Below are positions 50,201 to 62,429 of a stretch of 64,000 nucleotides of DNA, piece after piece; position 1 is the first letter of the stretch, and every line of letters begins with the position of its first letter. Source of the stretch: Meloidogyne chitwoodi (Eukaryota > Nematoda > Chromadorea > Rhabditida > Meloidogynidae); the NCBI GenBank assembly GCA_015183035.1, contig JACZZP010000001.1:992001-1056000 (forward strand), given 5' to 3'. The notes below the pieces were generated by a model. The model was not told the DNA's origin, searched no databases, and worked only from the letters and a program-made list of their open reading frames with translations. A program made the position numbers and the translations under genes.

Positions 50201-50783
50201 TAGCCTTTCTAACTGACAATGGAATAAGATTTAAAAGTGCTCCAGAATGTGGCGGTGGTGTCAAACGTATTAATGTTCGTGATATAGCAATGCACAGTGT
50301 TGGCTCTTATAATAATTTTACTTTTGGTGGTCGAACATTTTCTGGGGACACAACTAATGGCCATCCAATTGTTTTTATGTTAAATTATAATTCTAATCCT
50401 TCTGGAAATGCAAAAACACCAACAGAATTTAGTCAAGTTAATATTGGCCGAATTAGTGTAGATAATATAAAATCAACAAAGAGTGGATCAGTACTTTATA
50501 TAATGGGATCTGATAAAAATAATATTTATTCATCATCAGTTTATAATAAAAATTTGGTTTGTTTTTTTTAATTAAAATTACTAATATTTTTAAGACTTTT
50601 GATAACATTAAAATAACAAATGCTGCCCCAGCAAAAATCAATTTACTTGATACATGTATTTTTAATACTCTTAATTTTTCAAATTTTGGTTTATCTACTA
50701 ATCCTTGGGAAATTACAAAATCGAGAAATATTAAATTTAATAATGTTCCTACAATGAAGTTACAACAATTAAATTTTGTTTAA
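47212..50783 (+). CDS. Secreted FN3-GH28 polygalacturonase, copy 2
   Basis: Eight exons: 47212-47293, 47556-47734, 47774-48013, 48064-48336, 48388-48693, 48738-49004, 50194-50556, 50595-50783; 632 residues, every exon the same length as in copy 1. Signal peptide about 1-25 (FFNLIFLQLFLF). FN3 about 50-165 (LWLTWNKP, PDTIYTFFVRAVDVNGNESG). GH28 from about 170, with NGDGID 374-379, GDDC 396-399, HGHG 428-431 and RFK 461-463. The usual NTDG motif is NGDG here; the paired Asp of GDDC and the Asp of NGDG are kept, so activity is likely. Intron 6 is about 1.2 kb because of a Helitron-like insertion; the donor and the aaaaaatttcag acceptor are unchanged. Expected in pharyngeal gland secretion by family knowledge, not by sequence. 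Confidence 0.92.
49070..50140 (-). mobile_element. Helitron-like non-autonomous element in polygalacturonase intron
   Basis: Comparison with the empty intron of copy 1 delimits the insertion. On the minus strand it starts TCCTATATATAAAAC and ends with a perfect 18-bp stem hairpin closing in CGCTAG. It sits between A and T (the T is c in this copy), with no target duplication. TC start, 3' hairpin, CTRR end and A/T target are Helitron traits. The interior has repeated caagttctaa(g/a)ttcaagctt-like motifs and no Rep/helicase. Confidence 0.7.
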
Positions 50784-51075
50784 AATTAATGGAAGAATTT
50801 TTGATTTAATGTTAATTAATAAATTTATTATACAAATTGTTAAATGTTTTTTTTGTGAATAAAAAGGCTTTTCCTTTTACCTTTATTTTGAATATATTAA
50901 TTAAAATAATATTCTTTTAAAATTAAATATTCTTTTTTTATAAAAAAGTTAATAGGTTGAAATTTAATTTAAATAATAACTAAAAATAATTACACATTAT
51001 ATAAAAGCCCTTATATATGTATAAATTAAATATTTATTCAAATTCTCCTCAATTCATATTAGCCATTATTCTAAA

Positions 51076-52767
51076 ATGTGTCCAATCCTAATCGGCATCG
51101 ACTCAATTCTACTTGTTTATGCATTATTTATTTTTTCAATGGTACTTCTTCCTGCTTGTTCTTGGATTCATTGCTGTAAAAAGAAGAAAAAGAAATCAAA
51201 GGACAAAGTAACGGAGGATAAACCTGCAAAACAAGAAGAAAAAGAAGGGCATGACTTCGAGGCAAAAGTGGAGTCAATACCATCAATACCTAAAAAATTA
51301 CCTCTTTTGGAAGTTGCAGCAAAGGCTGAAAAGAAGCCTGAAGAAGACAAAGTTCTTTCACCAAAAGAAGACAAAGTTCAAGGAAAAGGGGCAAAAAAGG
51401 CAGAACCAGATGCAACAGGCAAGGATGTGGCAAAACATTCTTTGAGTGAAGATACTCTAAAATTCTCTGTTGGGTCAAGTATTGGACAATTTGTTGTTGC
51501 TGAGTCTTTAGGCGCTGGTTAGTTTTTTCTAGAAAATTATTTAAAATCCCAAAATTTTATTATTAGGTGGCTGTGGTGTAGTGTATAAAGTAATTGCAAC
51601 TGATGGTAGCAAATATGCAATGAAACTAGAACGTATGGATCAAAAAAGACAAGATCAACTCTTACCATTAGAAGCGCATATTTTGAAGCGACTACAGTTC
51701 TCTTCTTATGCTGCAAAGTTTATTACATATGGAAAATGTGGATGTGATTAGTTTTAAATTGAGAAAATATTTTTTAATTTTTAGCAAAAGAAAAGCCTTT
51801 TCGAGTTCTGGTCATGGCACTTCTTGGCAAGTCTATAGCAGATTTACAAGATCAAAGGCCTAAATTCAGGTTGACAACTGGTACTGTTCTACGAATTGGA
51901 ATTCAGGCCTTAAGAGTATATCGACAATTTATCAAAAAATATTTTAAATTTATTTTCAGGGAATTGCTTTTCTTCATAGCATTTATTATGTGCATAGAGA
52001 CGTTAAGCCAGCTAATTTTGCAGTTGATCGAGAAAATCTGAGAAGAGTTTATTTGATAGATTTTGGATTGTCACGATCATTGAAGAAGAGAGGAACAAAA
52101 CTTTTGAGAAAAACAAGAAAAGATATTCCCTTTCGTGGAACACCTGGCTACTGTAGTTTGAATGGTATTACTTTAATTATTACAGATTTTGAATATTAAT
52201 ATTTTTAGCGCATAAACGGATTGAACTTGGCCGTCATGACGATCTTTGGTAAAAAACAGCTTAAATTACCAATTATTTATTTTTTATTTAATTTAGGTCA
52301 CTCATTTATATGTTAGTTGATTTGAATAATGGCTCACTACCTTGGTTTGGGCAAGATACACGCGAAAAAACCGCTATATTGAAGGAATATTTAATTGAAA
52401 GTGAATATATGCATGTCAGTTTATTATTTTTTAATTAAATTATTTTTAACATTTCAGAGTTGCCCACTTGCATTCAGATCAATTATGGACTATCTTCGTA
52501 CTTTAAACTATCGTCAACGACCTGACTATGTTGGTCTTGAAAAGGTTTTTATTCAAATGTTGGTAGTTCGAAACATTCACAGTGACCAGCCAATGGATTG
52601 GGAACCTACTTATATAAAAAGACCAGATGAGGTAATTAAATATTATTATTTTTGGTAATTAATTTTATTTACCTCTTTTACAGTCAAGACTCAAAGTTGT
52701 CTCACATACACCAAAAGATGAGTATGAGCAAACTCAGGATTCCATTGTTTCACCTTCTGAACCATAA
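51076..52767 (+). CDS. Membrane-anchored TTBK-like (CK1 superfamily) protein kinase
   Basis: Eight exons: 51076-51517, 51567-51737, 51785-51915, 51960-52164, 52209-52248, 52297-52414, 52458-52631, 52684-52767; 454 residues. Residues about 9-31 form a hydrophobic helix followed by CCKKKKKK, then a 90-residue Lys/Glu-rich linker. The kinase domain runs from about 130: Gly loop LGAGGCG, catalytic Lys 167 (YAMKLER), HRDVKPAN at 260, DFG at 282-284, FRGTPGYCSLNAHK and GRHDDLWSLIYML. The last two are tau-tubulin kinase signatures within CK1. All catalytic residues are present, so it should be active. TTBK-like genes are greatly expanded in nematodes, many with sperm expression; a membrane anchor at the N-terminus is unusual. 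The upstream gene is the polygalacturonase, ending 293 bp before. Confidence 0.9.
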
Positions 52768-53073
52768 GAAAAATGGTGTTTTGTCGTCCCAAGTTGTTTG
52801 ATTATTAAATGATTAACTATATGTATAATTAAATAAATAATATACCTATATTGTTTAGCAGTTATTTGTTGTGTTTTGTAAATTATTGTTTTTATATCTA
52901 AATAAAATAAAATATTTAACTTGTAATAAATTTTATTGATATAATATTAATTCAATAAATGAACAAAAGTATAATATAAATGTTTACATATATATAATTA
53001 TATATTAAATCTTAAAGAGATCTTTAAAAAGTAGCACATTTTGTTTTGAAAGTTTACTAATATCGGCATTGAT

Positions 53074-55494
53074 CTAACATTGAAGATCTTTTATATTTAG
53101 TAATTTATTGGAAGTATTTAAATGAATTTGCTGTAATTTTGTTTGAACAAAAAATTCATCATCATCATCAATATGTAATAATTTAAGTTCCTTAAAATTT
53201 CTAATTTATTTAATAATTTTGTTTTTCATTGGAAATTTTAATTAAGATAAAATTGGATTTGTTTCCAAAAAATAACATTGAATATAAAAAATAATAAATT
53301 TTAAAATCTAAAGCTTATAAACTCAAAAAATAATATTAATTTTTAAATTATAAATTTACTTGATTAGGAAATCGAAGTTCTTCAGGTCCTAATGCAGTTA
53401 TTTGTTTGTCAACATAAAAAATACGCATTAATCTAAATTTATTAATTTATTAAAAATAGAATATTTAAATAAAATATTTTAAATAAATTCGAAATTATTA
53501 AAAAAAAACAAAAAATAATTACTTTAAAGGTATTTTTGTTAATCTTTCCAAAAATTTCATAAATTCCAATACTGTACCAGTTAATCTTAAATTAATTAAC
53601 ATTCTAATCCAATCACATTCTTCACAATGTATTATTACTTTTGCATAACGTTTAGGTGTTAAATCAATTTTAACAAGTTGTTCTAATATTCCATGTTTTT
53701 CAATTAATTTTGAATATATTAAAGGTTTTATTTCATTATCAGAAGAAGAATAATAACGAATAAAAAAACGTTCAGATTCTTCATGTTGAAAAGTACCTTT
53801 AAAAAAGAAATAATTAATAATTATCTAATCTTATTATATAATTTTTTGACAGTTGGATACTATATAAACCGCTTATTTTCTCATCATTCTTGAGTGGTGG
53901 TGGCTGCGGCTACGCCGTTTGTTGGTAAGGGAGGTCAGGGATGGTGGGTGGGCGACCTCTTATATTATTTATTTTTTATTTTTATATCTTCGTTGGCGTT
54001 AGTCTAAGAGCTAAGTTGTTTTATTATATTGTAATGTCTGTGTTTTGGTTAATAAATGTTTGGACCATTATTTTGTTACAAAAGTTTGTTTATGTTTATA
54101 CACGTTTTTGTTTTGTTCTTTAGAAATGTTTATTTTGTAGTATGATGACTTTAATGATCTGGTTATTCCAGTTTTTTGTGTTTATTTATGCTAGCGTAGA
54201 AGGTTGTCAGAAGGGCATCCTTCTACGCTAGTTATTTTAAATTTACCAATGTGGGATCCATTAAGAACTTTTAAAAAACAAAGTCTCCCAATAACTAAAT
54301 GTAAACGTTCTTCAGCTGAATAATCTTTAAAAAATTAATTAAAAAATATTTATTTTTTATTTTTTAAACCTTTAAGTAAAGGAATATTTGTTAAACGAAG
54401 TTCTTCTAATTTACTAAAAGATTCTAAATTTTCAATAGATTCCCAACTTGAAATTTGTGTATTACTTAAAGAAATAACACGTAATTTTTTAGTCAATTTA
54501 TTAGTTGTAAAATTGCATTTTAAACATTGATGAGTAGAAATTAATGGATTATCAGCCAAAAAAAGACTTAAAAAATAATAATAAATTTAAATTATATTTT
54601 TAATAATATTATTTTAAGAGAAAATATAATTAAATTTTAAATAAATTAATAACAATCCCCTACCTTTCCAATTGAGGAAAAAGACTCAAAATTTTAATAA
54701 TTCTATGCCAATTATTAATATTACAATTATTTAAATGTAATTCTTTTAAATTTAATGAAATATAATTATTTTTTTTAATTATTTTATCATTTAATTCTTT
54801 ACAATCAATTTCTGAATAAGGTAATAAATTAGTTCGTGAAAGATGCAAAATATTTAATGAAGGAGCAATTTTAAAAATTGAATAAATTGTTGAAAATGAT
54901 AATGTTAAACCATTAAGTATAATTGTAGCTAATTTTTATATAAAATTAAAATAAATAAATAAAATAATTAATATATTTTACTTAATTTATTAGCTTTAGA
55001 CAATTTATTTTCATCATCAATAAAATTAAATTCAGAAGAAAGATTATAATTATATCCTAAATTTAATGTAGAAAGTAAAGGTAAAGCTTCAAATAATTTT
55101 TCAATATTTTGCCAATCTAATTGATTAAAACTTAAATCAATTTCTGTTACACAATTTGCCAAAGAAATTAAACATTTACTACAACCAATATTTGAAATAC
55201 CCAAATTATCAAGAACTAATAAATTTAAAATACGTTCTTTTGCTGCTTTACATGGACTACTACCAAACTAGAAATATTAAAATAATTTAAAAAAAGTTAT
55301 TATTTTTAATTTAATTTACATACAATATCTATAATATATGAAACTTCATTTTCTTCAGAAAATAAACAAAATTCTTTTGACTCATTTTGAGAAAAATATT
55401 TACATTTCATTTGATAAAGTAATGTTTTTTCTTCATTTTCATTCTTTTCATGTTGTGATTCTTCACAATTTTTTTGGTAATTATCTTTAGTCAT
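53074..55494 (-). CDS. tbcel: TBCE-like LRR tubulin-folding cofactor (TBCEL type)
   Basis: Eight exons: 55494-55324, 55267-54982, 54928-54664, 54566-54370, 54324-54247, 53796-53523, 53432-53360, 53190-53074; 486 residues with consistent phases. Residues about 70-310 hold leucine-rich repeats (CVTEIDLSFNQLDWQNIEKL, LKELHLNNCNINNWHRI, LEELRLTNIPLL), then the LRR cap RLCFLKVLNGS typical of TBCE proteins. The C-terminal part (ERFFIRYY; VKIDLTPKRYAKVII; GPEELRFPNQ) matches the TBCE/TBCEL ubiquitin-like tail. There is no N-terminal CAP-Gly domain, which separates TBCEL (C. elegans coel-1) from TBCE. The family affects tubulin stability. Intron 5 (54246-53797) carries a Helitron-like insertion right after the donor. 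Confidence 0.85.
53858..54231 (+). mobile_element. Second Helitron-like element, in the TBCEL intron
   Basis: Starts TACTATATAAACC and ends in the hairpin ctagcgtagaagg / ccttctacgctag followed by t. The ends resemble those of the 49070-50140 element (TCCTATATATAAAAC start; hairpin closing in CGCTAG), and it again lies between A and T. Its G+C (for example ggtggctgcggctacgccg) is clearly above the surroundings. 374 bp, no coding capacity. Confidence 0.6.
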
Positions 55495-55499
55495 TTTTT

Positions 55500-58400
55500 A
55501 ATATTTATTATTTGATTTAATTTAAATCTCTAAATATATTTTTTTAAAATAAACATTTATATTTTTAAAATAACATTAAAGGCATTGTGTGGTCAAATGT
55601 AAATATTATAATAAAATATTTATTTATTTATTTATAGGAAAGTGTACTCAAACATTTAGCTTTTTATATATTTGGAAAGTAAATAAATAAAAAAAAGATT
55701 TTGTTATCTCGATAAATTTATTTATTTTTTAGTGGGAAAATAAATGCAATATTTATTTATATATTAAAATATATATTTTTATTATAAAAAATAAATAATT
55801 ATTTAAAATGTTTATAAAATTCTCTTAAAAACATTAAAAAAACATGAAATGATAAGACAGCTTTTCTTAAAAATATTTAAAATATTTTATGTTCCCATGG
55901 GAATTCTTTAGTGTTTTTAACTGATTTTAAATTTATAACAGAAAATTATATTTTAAATTTTGGATTAGAAATAATAAAATAAATTAATTATTTTAAATAA
56001 TCTAAAAAAGAAATAAATATAACATTTTATAGCTAAATAAAAACAAATTTAGATACAAAAAAAGAAAAAAGACATTTTTAGCTCATTTAATCCACTAAAT
56101 ATCCATAAGACCAAAAAGCAAGGACCGCCTTTATTTACTAAAAATAAAAAAGAAAACTTTAAAGATAAAAAAATGGGCAAAACCAGCTGATGCGGAAGTC
56201 AAGTAAAAATCTTTTCATATTTTTTTCTACCAAAACTAATGACAGATGGTTAGAGAGAAATTAAAAGAAAGAAGCCTCTAAAACAGTGTTTGTCTGCGAA
56301 CACATAAAAAGAAAAAATAATAATAAATAAAATGTATTTTTAAATAAAAAGAAAAATTAAAATTTAAGAAATAAAAAAAATATATAAAAATTTTAGTAAA
56401 TTAAAAGTTTTAAATTTTATTATCTTAAGTTTTGTTTGATAAATAAAACAAAAAAAGAATTTTAATAAGTATTTTTTTACTTTTTATTTTTAGCAAAAAT
56501 TTTTAAATTAAAGAAATTTTTCTTGCAAAAATAAAAAATTATTTTTTAAAAATAATAAAGTTTAATTTATTTTTAATAAATAATTATATTTAAAAATTAA
56601 TTAATTAATTAATTAAAAATACTTTTATATTTAATTATTATTCTCATTAAAAAAACAAAAGAACATATGTCATGAATAAAAAAAGGTAAAAAATTAGTTG
56701 GATTAATTGGTAAACAAAAATATTAATTAATTTATTTATTTATTTATTTTATCTCATAAATATATTTATTAAAAATTTAAAAAAACTGGTAAGAAATTTT
56801 TATTTTTTATTTTAAATTAATATTATTTATTTTTATGTTGCACTTTTCCGGTTTTATCCTGACCGGTTTTTATATTTAATTAAATAATTTATTTTATTAT
56901 TTAATAAATAAATTAATAATTTTTTCTTTAATTTAATTATTTTCAAAGGATGACTAAATTGAAGAACAAAAAAAAAATATTTTTTATATAAATTAAATAA
57001 AATTAAAATAAATAAATATCTTAAATTCTTAAATAAATATAAATATATATTTATTTTAAATTATTTGTTTTAATTCTTAATTTTATTTTAAATTAATTTT
57101 AAATATTACTACAATAATAGAGAGTAATTAATTAATTAATATTTATTATTTAAAAAACATTAAAATTATATTTTAAAAATAAAAAATAATATTAATTTAC
57201 TTATATATTATTTCAAAAATAAAGTTTTAAATATTAAAATAAATAATATTAATATTTAAATTAAAAAATAATTAAAATAATATTTAAATAAATTTTAATC
57301 AAAAAAATAAAATTTTATTTTATTTAAAAATTATATTTATTTAAATAAAATATTAATTTTTTCATTTATAATTTCAAAATAATTCGTCAAATATTATAAA
57401 TATTACTATCATTAAAAATTAATTCAATTTTTAATCTATTTTATTAGCATTTTTTCATTTTATATATATAAAACAATTCCATTAAAAATATATTTTATTT
57501 TTATTTTAAAAATTAATCTCAGATACCAAAAAACCTCTTTTAAAATAACCAAAATTTTAGGCAATAAAAAATACAAAAATCGATTTCAGCTCTGTGCGCA
57601 CATAAAAATAAAATTTATTATTTATTTAAAATATTATATTTATTTATTTATGTGTAATAATTAATTATTTTTATCAAATTATTAGAATATATAAAAATAT
57701 ATTAATTTTATAAACAAATTTATTTTAATAAATTATTTATTTATTCATTAATATTTTTTTATAAAATTAATATATTTAAAAAAATCTTAAAAATAAAAAA
57801 TTTTATTGGGCATTTTTTAAATAATTTTAAAAATGTGAAAATAGTTTATGGCAGAGTTTTCAGATCTAAGGATTTATTCTTCATTATTTAGTTTTTAGGA
57901 TATCGATGAGGATATTTTTTTAGAAAATGAATATTTGCGGATTTTTGTGGTTTTTTTGAAATTTTTGATGATTTTTGTTGTTTTCAAGAAATTTAATTAA
58001 AAAATTTTATTTTTGCTTAAATTTTGGAATCTAGAGTAAATTAATTTTAACATTTTTTGCCTGTGGCGTTGAATTATAACTAATCCAATTGAAGTTAATT
58101 ATTATTTTTCTTGCAAAGAATTTTACAAAATTATTATTTTTAATTGTTTAAATCTATTTTTAATAGCTAATAATTATTTAAAATACTTTAATATAGTATT
58201 TTTTATCCAAAATTATAAAAGTTGTTTTGAAAGATCTCAATTCATAAAAATATTTTTAAATTTTAATTTAAAAAAAAATATATTTTCTAATTTATTTAAT
58301 TAAAAATTAATATTTATATTTAATTCTACTTATAAAATAAATAAATAATTTTATTGCTACATAAATTAAATAAGTTTAAAGCAAAAAAAATTTTGCCTTT

Positions 58401-61400
58401 TTAATTTTTTTTTAATTTATTATTAAAATATTGATAAATTTATAATTAAATTTTTAATGTAAAAATACAACAAAGTAATATATTCTTTTTTTCTTTTCTT
58501 TTCTCTCTTCTCTTCTCTCTTTTTTTTTAATTTTCTTGTCCATCTGCTTTAATTTCTTTTCTCTTTTTAAATAAATAAATTAATTAAATTAATATTATTT
58601 AAATAATAATAATATTTAAATAATATTTTATTTTCAATCTAAATATTTTATTTTATTTTTACAAATATTTGTGCGCTCATCATTCAAATCGAAAAATCCA
58701 TTAAATTATATTTTATTTATATTAATATCCTGTTTTTCTTTCACAATTTTTATTTTTAATTTATTTTTATTTTCAAAAAATTTAATTTAAAAAATAAAAA
58801 ATAAAAGAAAATATATATTATTTTTTAATTTGGTATTTTAGGAGTTTTTTAGTTTTTTTAAATTTAAATATAGCAAATAATACAATTAATTAATTTAAAA
58901 TTTTAAATTATAATAATTTTTAACAAAGAAATTTTAATTTTTATTAAAATTCTTTTGATTTTGTTAATTTAATTAGGAATAGGTATACATATTTTAATCA
59001 TCTCATCTTTTGTTCTCAGTTTTAAAAATATCCCTCTCTCAGATTATTTTCAAATAATTTTAATTATTTATTTTTCTTAAAATTTGAGTCATAAAAATTT
59101 AAAGAATTTTTTTATTTTATTTTTAAATTTTGTTTGAGACAACATTTGTGTTATTTATTTAAAAGCTTTTTATTTTTAAAATAAAAATTATTATTTTTTT
59201 ATTTTTGGTAGACTGGCAAAGCTAGACACGAACATTATTATTTTAAATTTTTAATTTATTTATTTATTTATTCTATTTCATTTATTTTTTAATTAAATAG
59301 CAATTTTTATTTTATATTATTATTATTTATTGGGCATTCTCTCTCTCTCTTTTTCTTTTTTTCCCTTCAGTAATCCGCCCTTAACGAAATTTCTTCTTCT
59401 CTCTAGTTACATTGGGGGATAGAGAAAATGAGTATAAAGAAAAAAATTAAAAAATATATATTATAAATATAAAATAAAATAAATAAATAAATAAATGTAT
59501 ACTATAAAATAAAATAAAAAAAAATAAATTGAAATAAATAAAGAAAAATTGGTCGAAAAGGCTCCGTCCTGTGACTAAGGGAGGAAATTGATTTTAACTA
59601 CCATATGTCTCTATTTTTATTTGTACTATTTCTCTTTTTTTTAATTTATTAATTAAATTTATATTAATTTATTTAATTTTTTTAATAAAAAAAAAAGAAA
59701 TTAATATATGTATAAGGCAAAATTAGAGAATATTTTATGTTTTTTAATTTTAAATGTATTAGGCTAGATAAAAACAAACAAATTTTTATTTAAAAAATAA
59801 AAAAAAAAAGAAAAGATTCCTCTGATAGTTTGAAAAAATATTTTTTTATTTATTTAAAAATACTAACATTTTTAAATTGTAGGAAAATTCAGGATTTTGA
59901 TAGAAACTGGAAAAATATTGTCGGAAATTTAAAGAAAATTTTTAGATAATTAAGGAATTAAAAAATTATTTTTTCTTTTCAGAATTCTATATTATTATTT
60001 GGCCTTCTTTATAAGAAAGGGAAGAACCCTTAAAAACAAGTTTTAAAATATTTAATTAAAAATATTTATTATTTATTAAATTCTTTTGTTTTAATTAAAA
60101 TTCAATTTTTAGAAAATAAAAAAACAATCAATTTCCCTTTTTATTCTAATTTTTCAATCCAACAAATTCTAAGCACAACAATAAATAAAAATAATTTATT
60201 TTTTTTTCATTAAAAAGTAGGGCAAACTATAAATAATTAAAATTATTTTATTATTTTTTATTTTTAAGTAGTTTTTATATTTTTAATATATTTTCAGTAA
60301 TAATATAAATTAATTTATTTTGAAAAAAAAAGAAAATTTCGGACAAAATCCAATTTTAATAATTAATTTCTAATTTATTTTATTATAAAAATAATAAAAT
60401 TATTTTAAATTTAATTATTAAAATTTATAAAAAAATAATTGTTTATTTATTATTTATTTTTCCAACTTATTTTAATTCTAAATATCTCAAATTACTGTCT
60501 TCGAGATAAATATTTATTAATAAAAATTAATTTAATCCTTTTTAATTTATTTTTAATAATTTTTAATTTAAAGGAGAATAATAAATAAATTTATATTTAA
60601 TTAATATTATTTTATATAATTGAATATTCATATATTTATTTATTTTAAAACTCTTTTAATTATTTTATATTTAATATTTTAAGTATTTATTACAAAAAAA
60701 TAAATTTATTTAATATAATTTTATATTTTTTAATTATTAAATATTGATATTTTTTATTACTAAAAAATATTTTATATATTTTTTTCAGTTTTTTAAATAT
60801 TAAAAAATAAGTAATTTTTTTAATAATACATTTTTAATAAAAAAATATTCTCAAATAAATTCTAGTAAAAATATTTTAATAAATAATTATTTTTCTTAAA
60901 AATATTTTAATAAAAAAATATTTAATTTTCACAATAAAAATTTGATTTAAAATTATTTCTTTTAACAAAATTAAAAAAATAGATTAAAAAAAATCTTTTT
61001 AATTTAATATTTTTTCTATCATAAATAATTTTTAATAATTAAAAATTTACGAAATAATTCTCTTTTTTTTTAATTTATTTTATTTAGGTAAACACATTAA
61101 ATATTATTTTTATTTACTTTAATAAAAATAATTTTTTTTCTTTTTTTTTAATTCAGTTTTCTCTCTAGGCTTTTAATATTTAAAAAAATAATATTATTTT
61201 CCCTTTACTTTTTTTTAAATAAATATATTTTTATTTTATTTTATATATTTATAAATAATATTAAAACATTCGTCTTCTTTTTGGTGAATTTCTCTCTTAA
61301 TTTTATATACTATTTTTTATTGACTTACTATTTTTTCGCTAAAGCAATTTTATTATTTATTTTATTCTAGTAAAATATAAAAATGCACTCTTCTTCACTA

Positions 61401-62429
61401 CCACAAAATGTTGGTTGTCTCTTTGGGGGTTACTATTTGGCTTTGAATTTTTAAAAAAAATTAATTAAAATCGATTAATTTTATTGTAAAATTAAATTTT
61501 ATTAAAATAAATGAAGCGTTTTATATTAATAAAAATTTAATTTTTTATTTTAATAAAAATATTTAACCAAAATTAAATTTAAATTATTTATTTTTATCAA
61601 TTTTTATTTTATTTTAAATCAAATTTTTAATTTTAAAAAAAGTTGAAATTATTTTTTTTAATTTAAAAGATTTTTAATTTAAATATTCTTTTACTAATGT
61701 GAGGCCATTTTGAGGACTTTTGTTGTGTCCAACAATGAGGACAACTAGCACTACTCTCTCCTTAATTCTACTTCCTCTCCTCACAATCCAGCCACTTCGT
61801 TCTGTAGTAAGAAAAAAAGAGAAAAAATGAAGAAGAAGAGAAGAAGATATTTGGAAGATGCTTCCCTCTCTCTTTCTCTCTCTCTCTCTCTTTCTTTATT
61901 TCTTTCCCTTACATTTTATTATATCCCTAATTTATCCCCACATGTCCATTTAAATTTTAATTTTACAATAATTTTTATTTAAAAATCAATTTTATTAAAT
62001 TTATTTCAAAATTTAGACTACCTTTTTTAGCGTAATATTATTTATTTTTATTTAAAATATATTAAAAATTCATAATATTCATAATTTATTAATTTAAAAT
62101 CCAAATTTTATGGCAATCACTACAGATTTTGTAATAAAAAAAATTTATCTTAAAAAAATAAAAAGTTTAAAAAATTTATTTAAAAAAATGTTTAATATTT
62201 TATTTTTTACATAAATCAGCATGGGAATTATTTTTTTTAATATTTTCAATAAATTATATATTTTTTTCCTCTTAAATTAAATCTATTTTTTAAAATTAAT
62301 CATTAAAATTCTCATTTTTAGCATTCCTTTTTTAATTTATTTTAAGTATATTTTAAATTTTTAGTTTTTTAATTCTTTAAAAAATTTACTATTAATTTTT
62401 CTTAATTTTTAGTTAAGTTTATAAAAATA
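55500..62429. other. 7-kb gene-free A+T desert
   Basis: No coding exons, RNA genes or clear transposons recognised. It has CT-rich tracts near 58490-58520, 59338-59350 and 61865-61915, and a single ttttttgcctgtggc near 58057 that resembles two copies inside element A (24738, 24801). The portion nearest 62430 may contain regulatory or 5' UTR sequence of the downstream gene. Confidence 0.55.

Larger units (their letters stand above)
46760..50822 (+). repeat. Right arm of large inverted duplication (polygalacturonase locus)
   Basis: Inverted copy of about 1285-4895. About 42 kb separates the arms. Longer than the left arm because of the 1071-bp Helitron-like insertion at 49070-50140, partly offset by absence of the 573-bp foldback element. 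Confidence 0.9.

Noticed and set aside
51168..51478. Overlapping frames on both strands of the kinase first exon
   Set aside because: They arise from the Lys/Glu-rich linker codons; the plus-strand 51076 frame joins in phase to the kinase exons.
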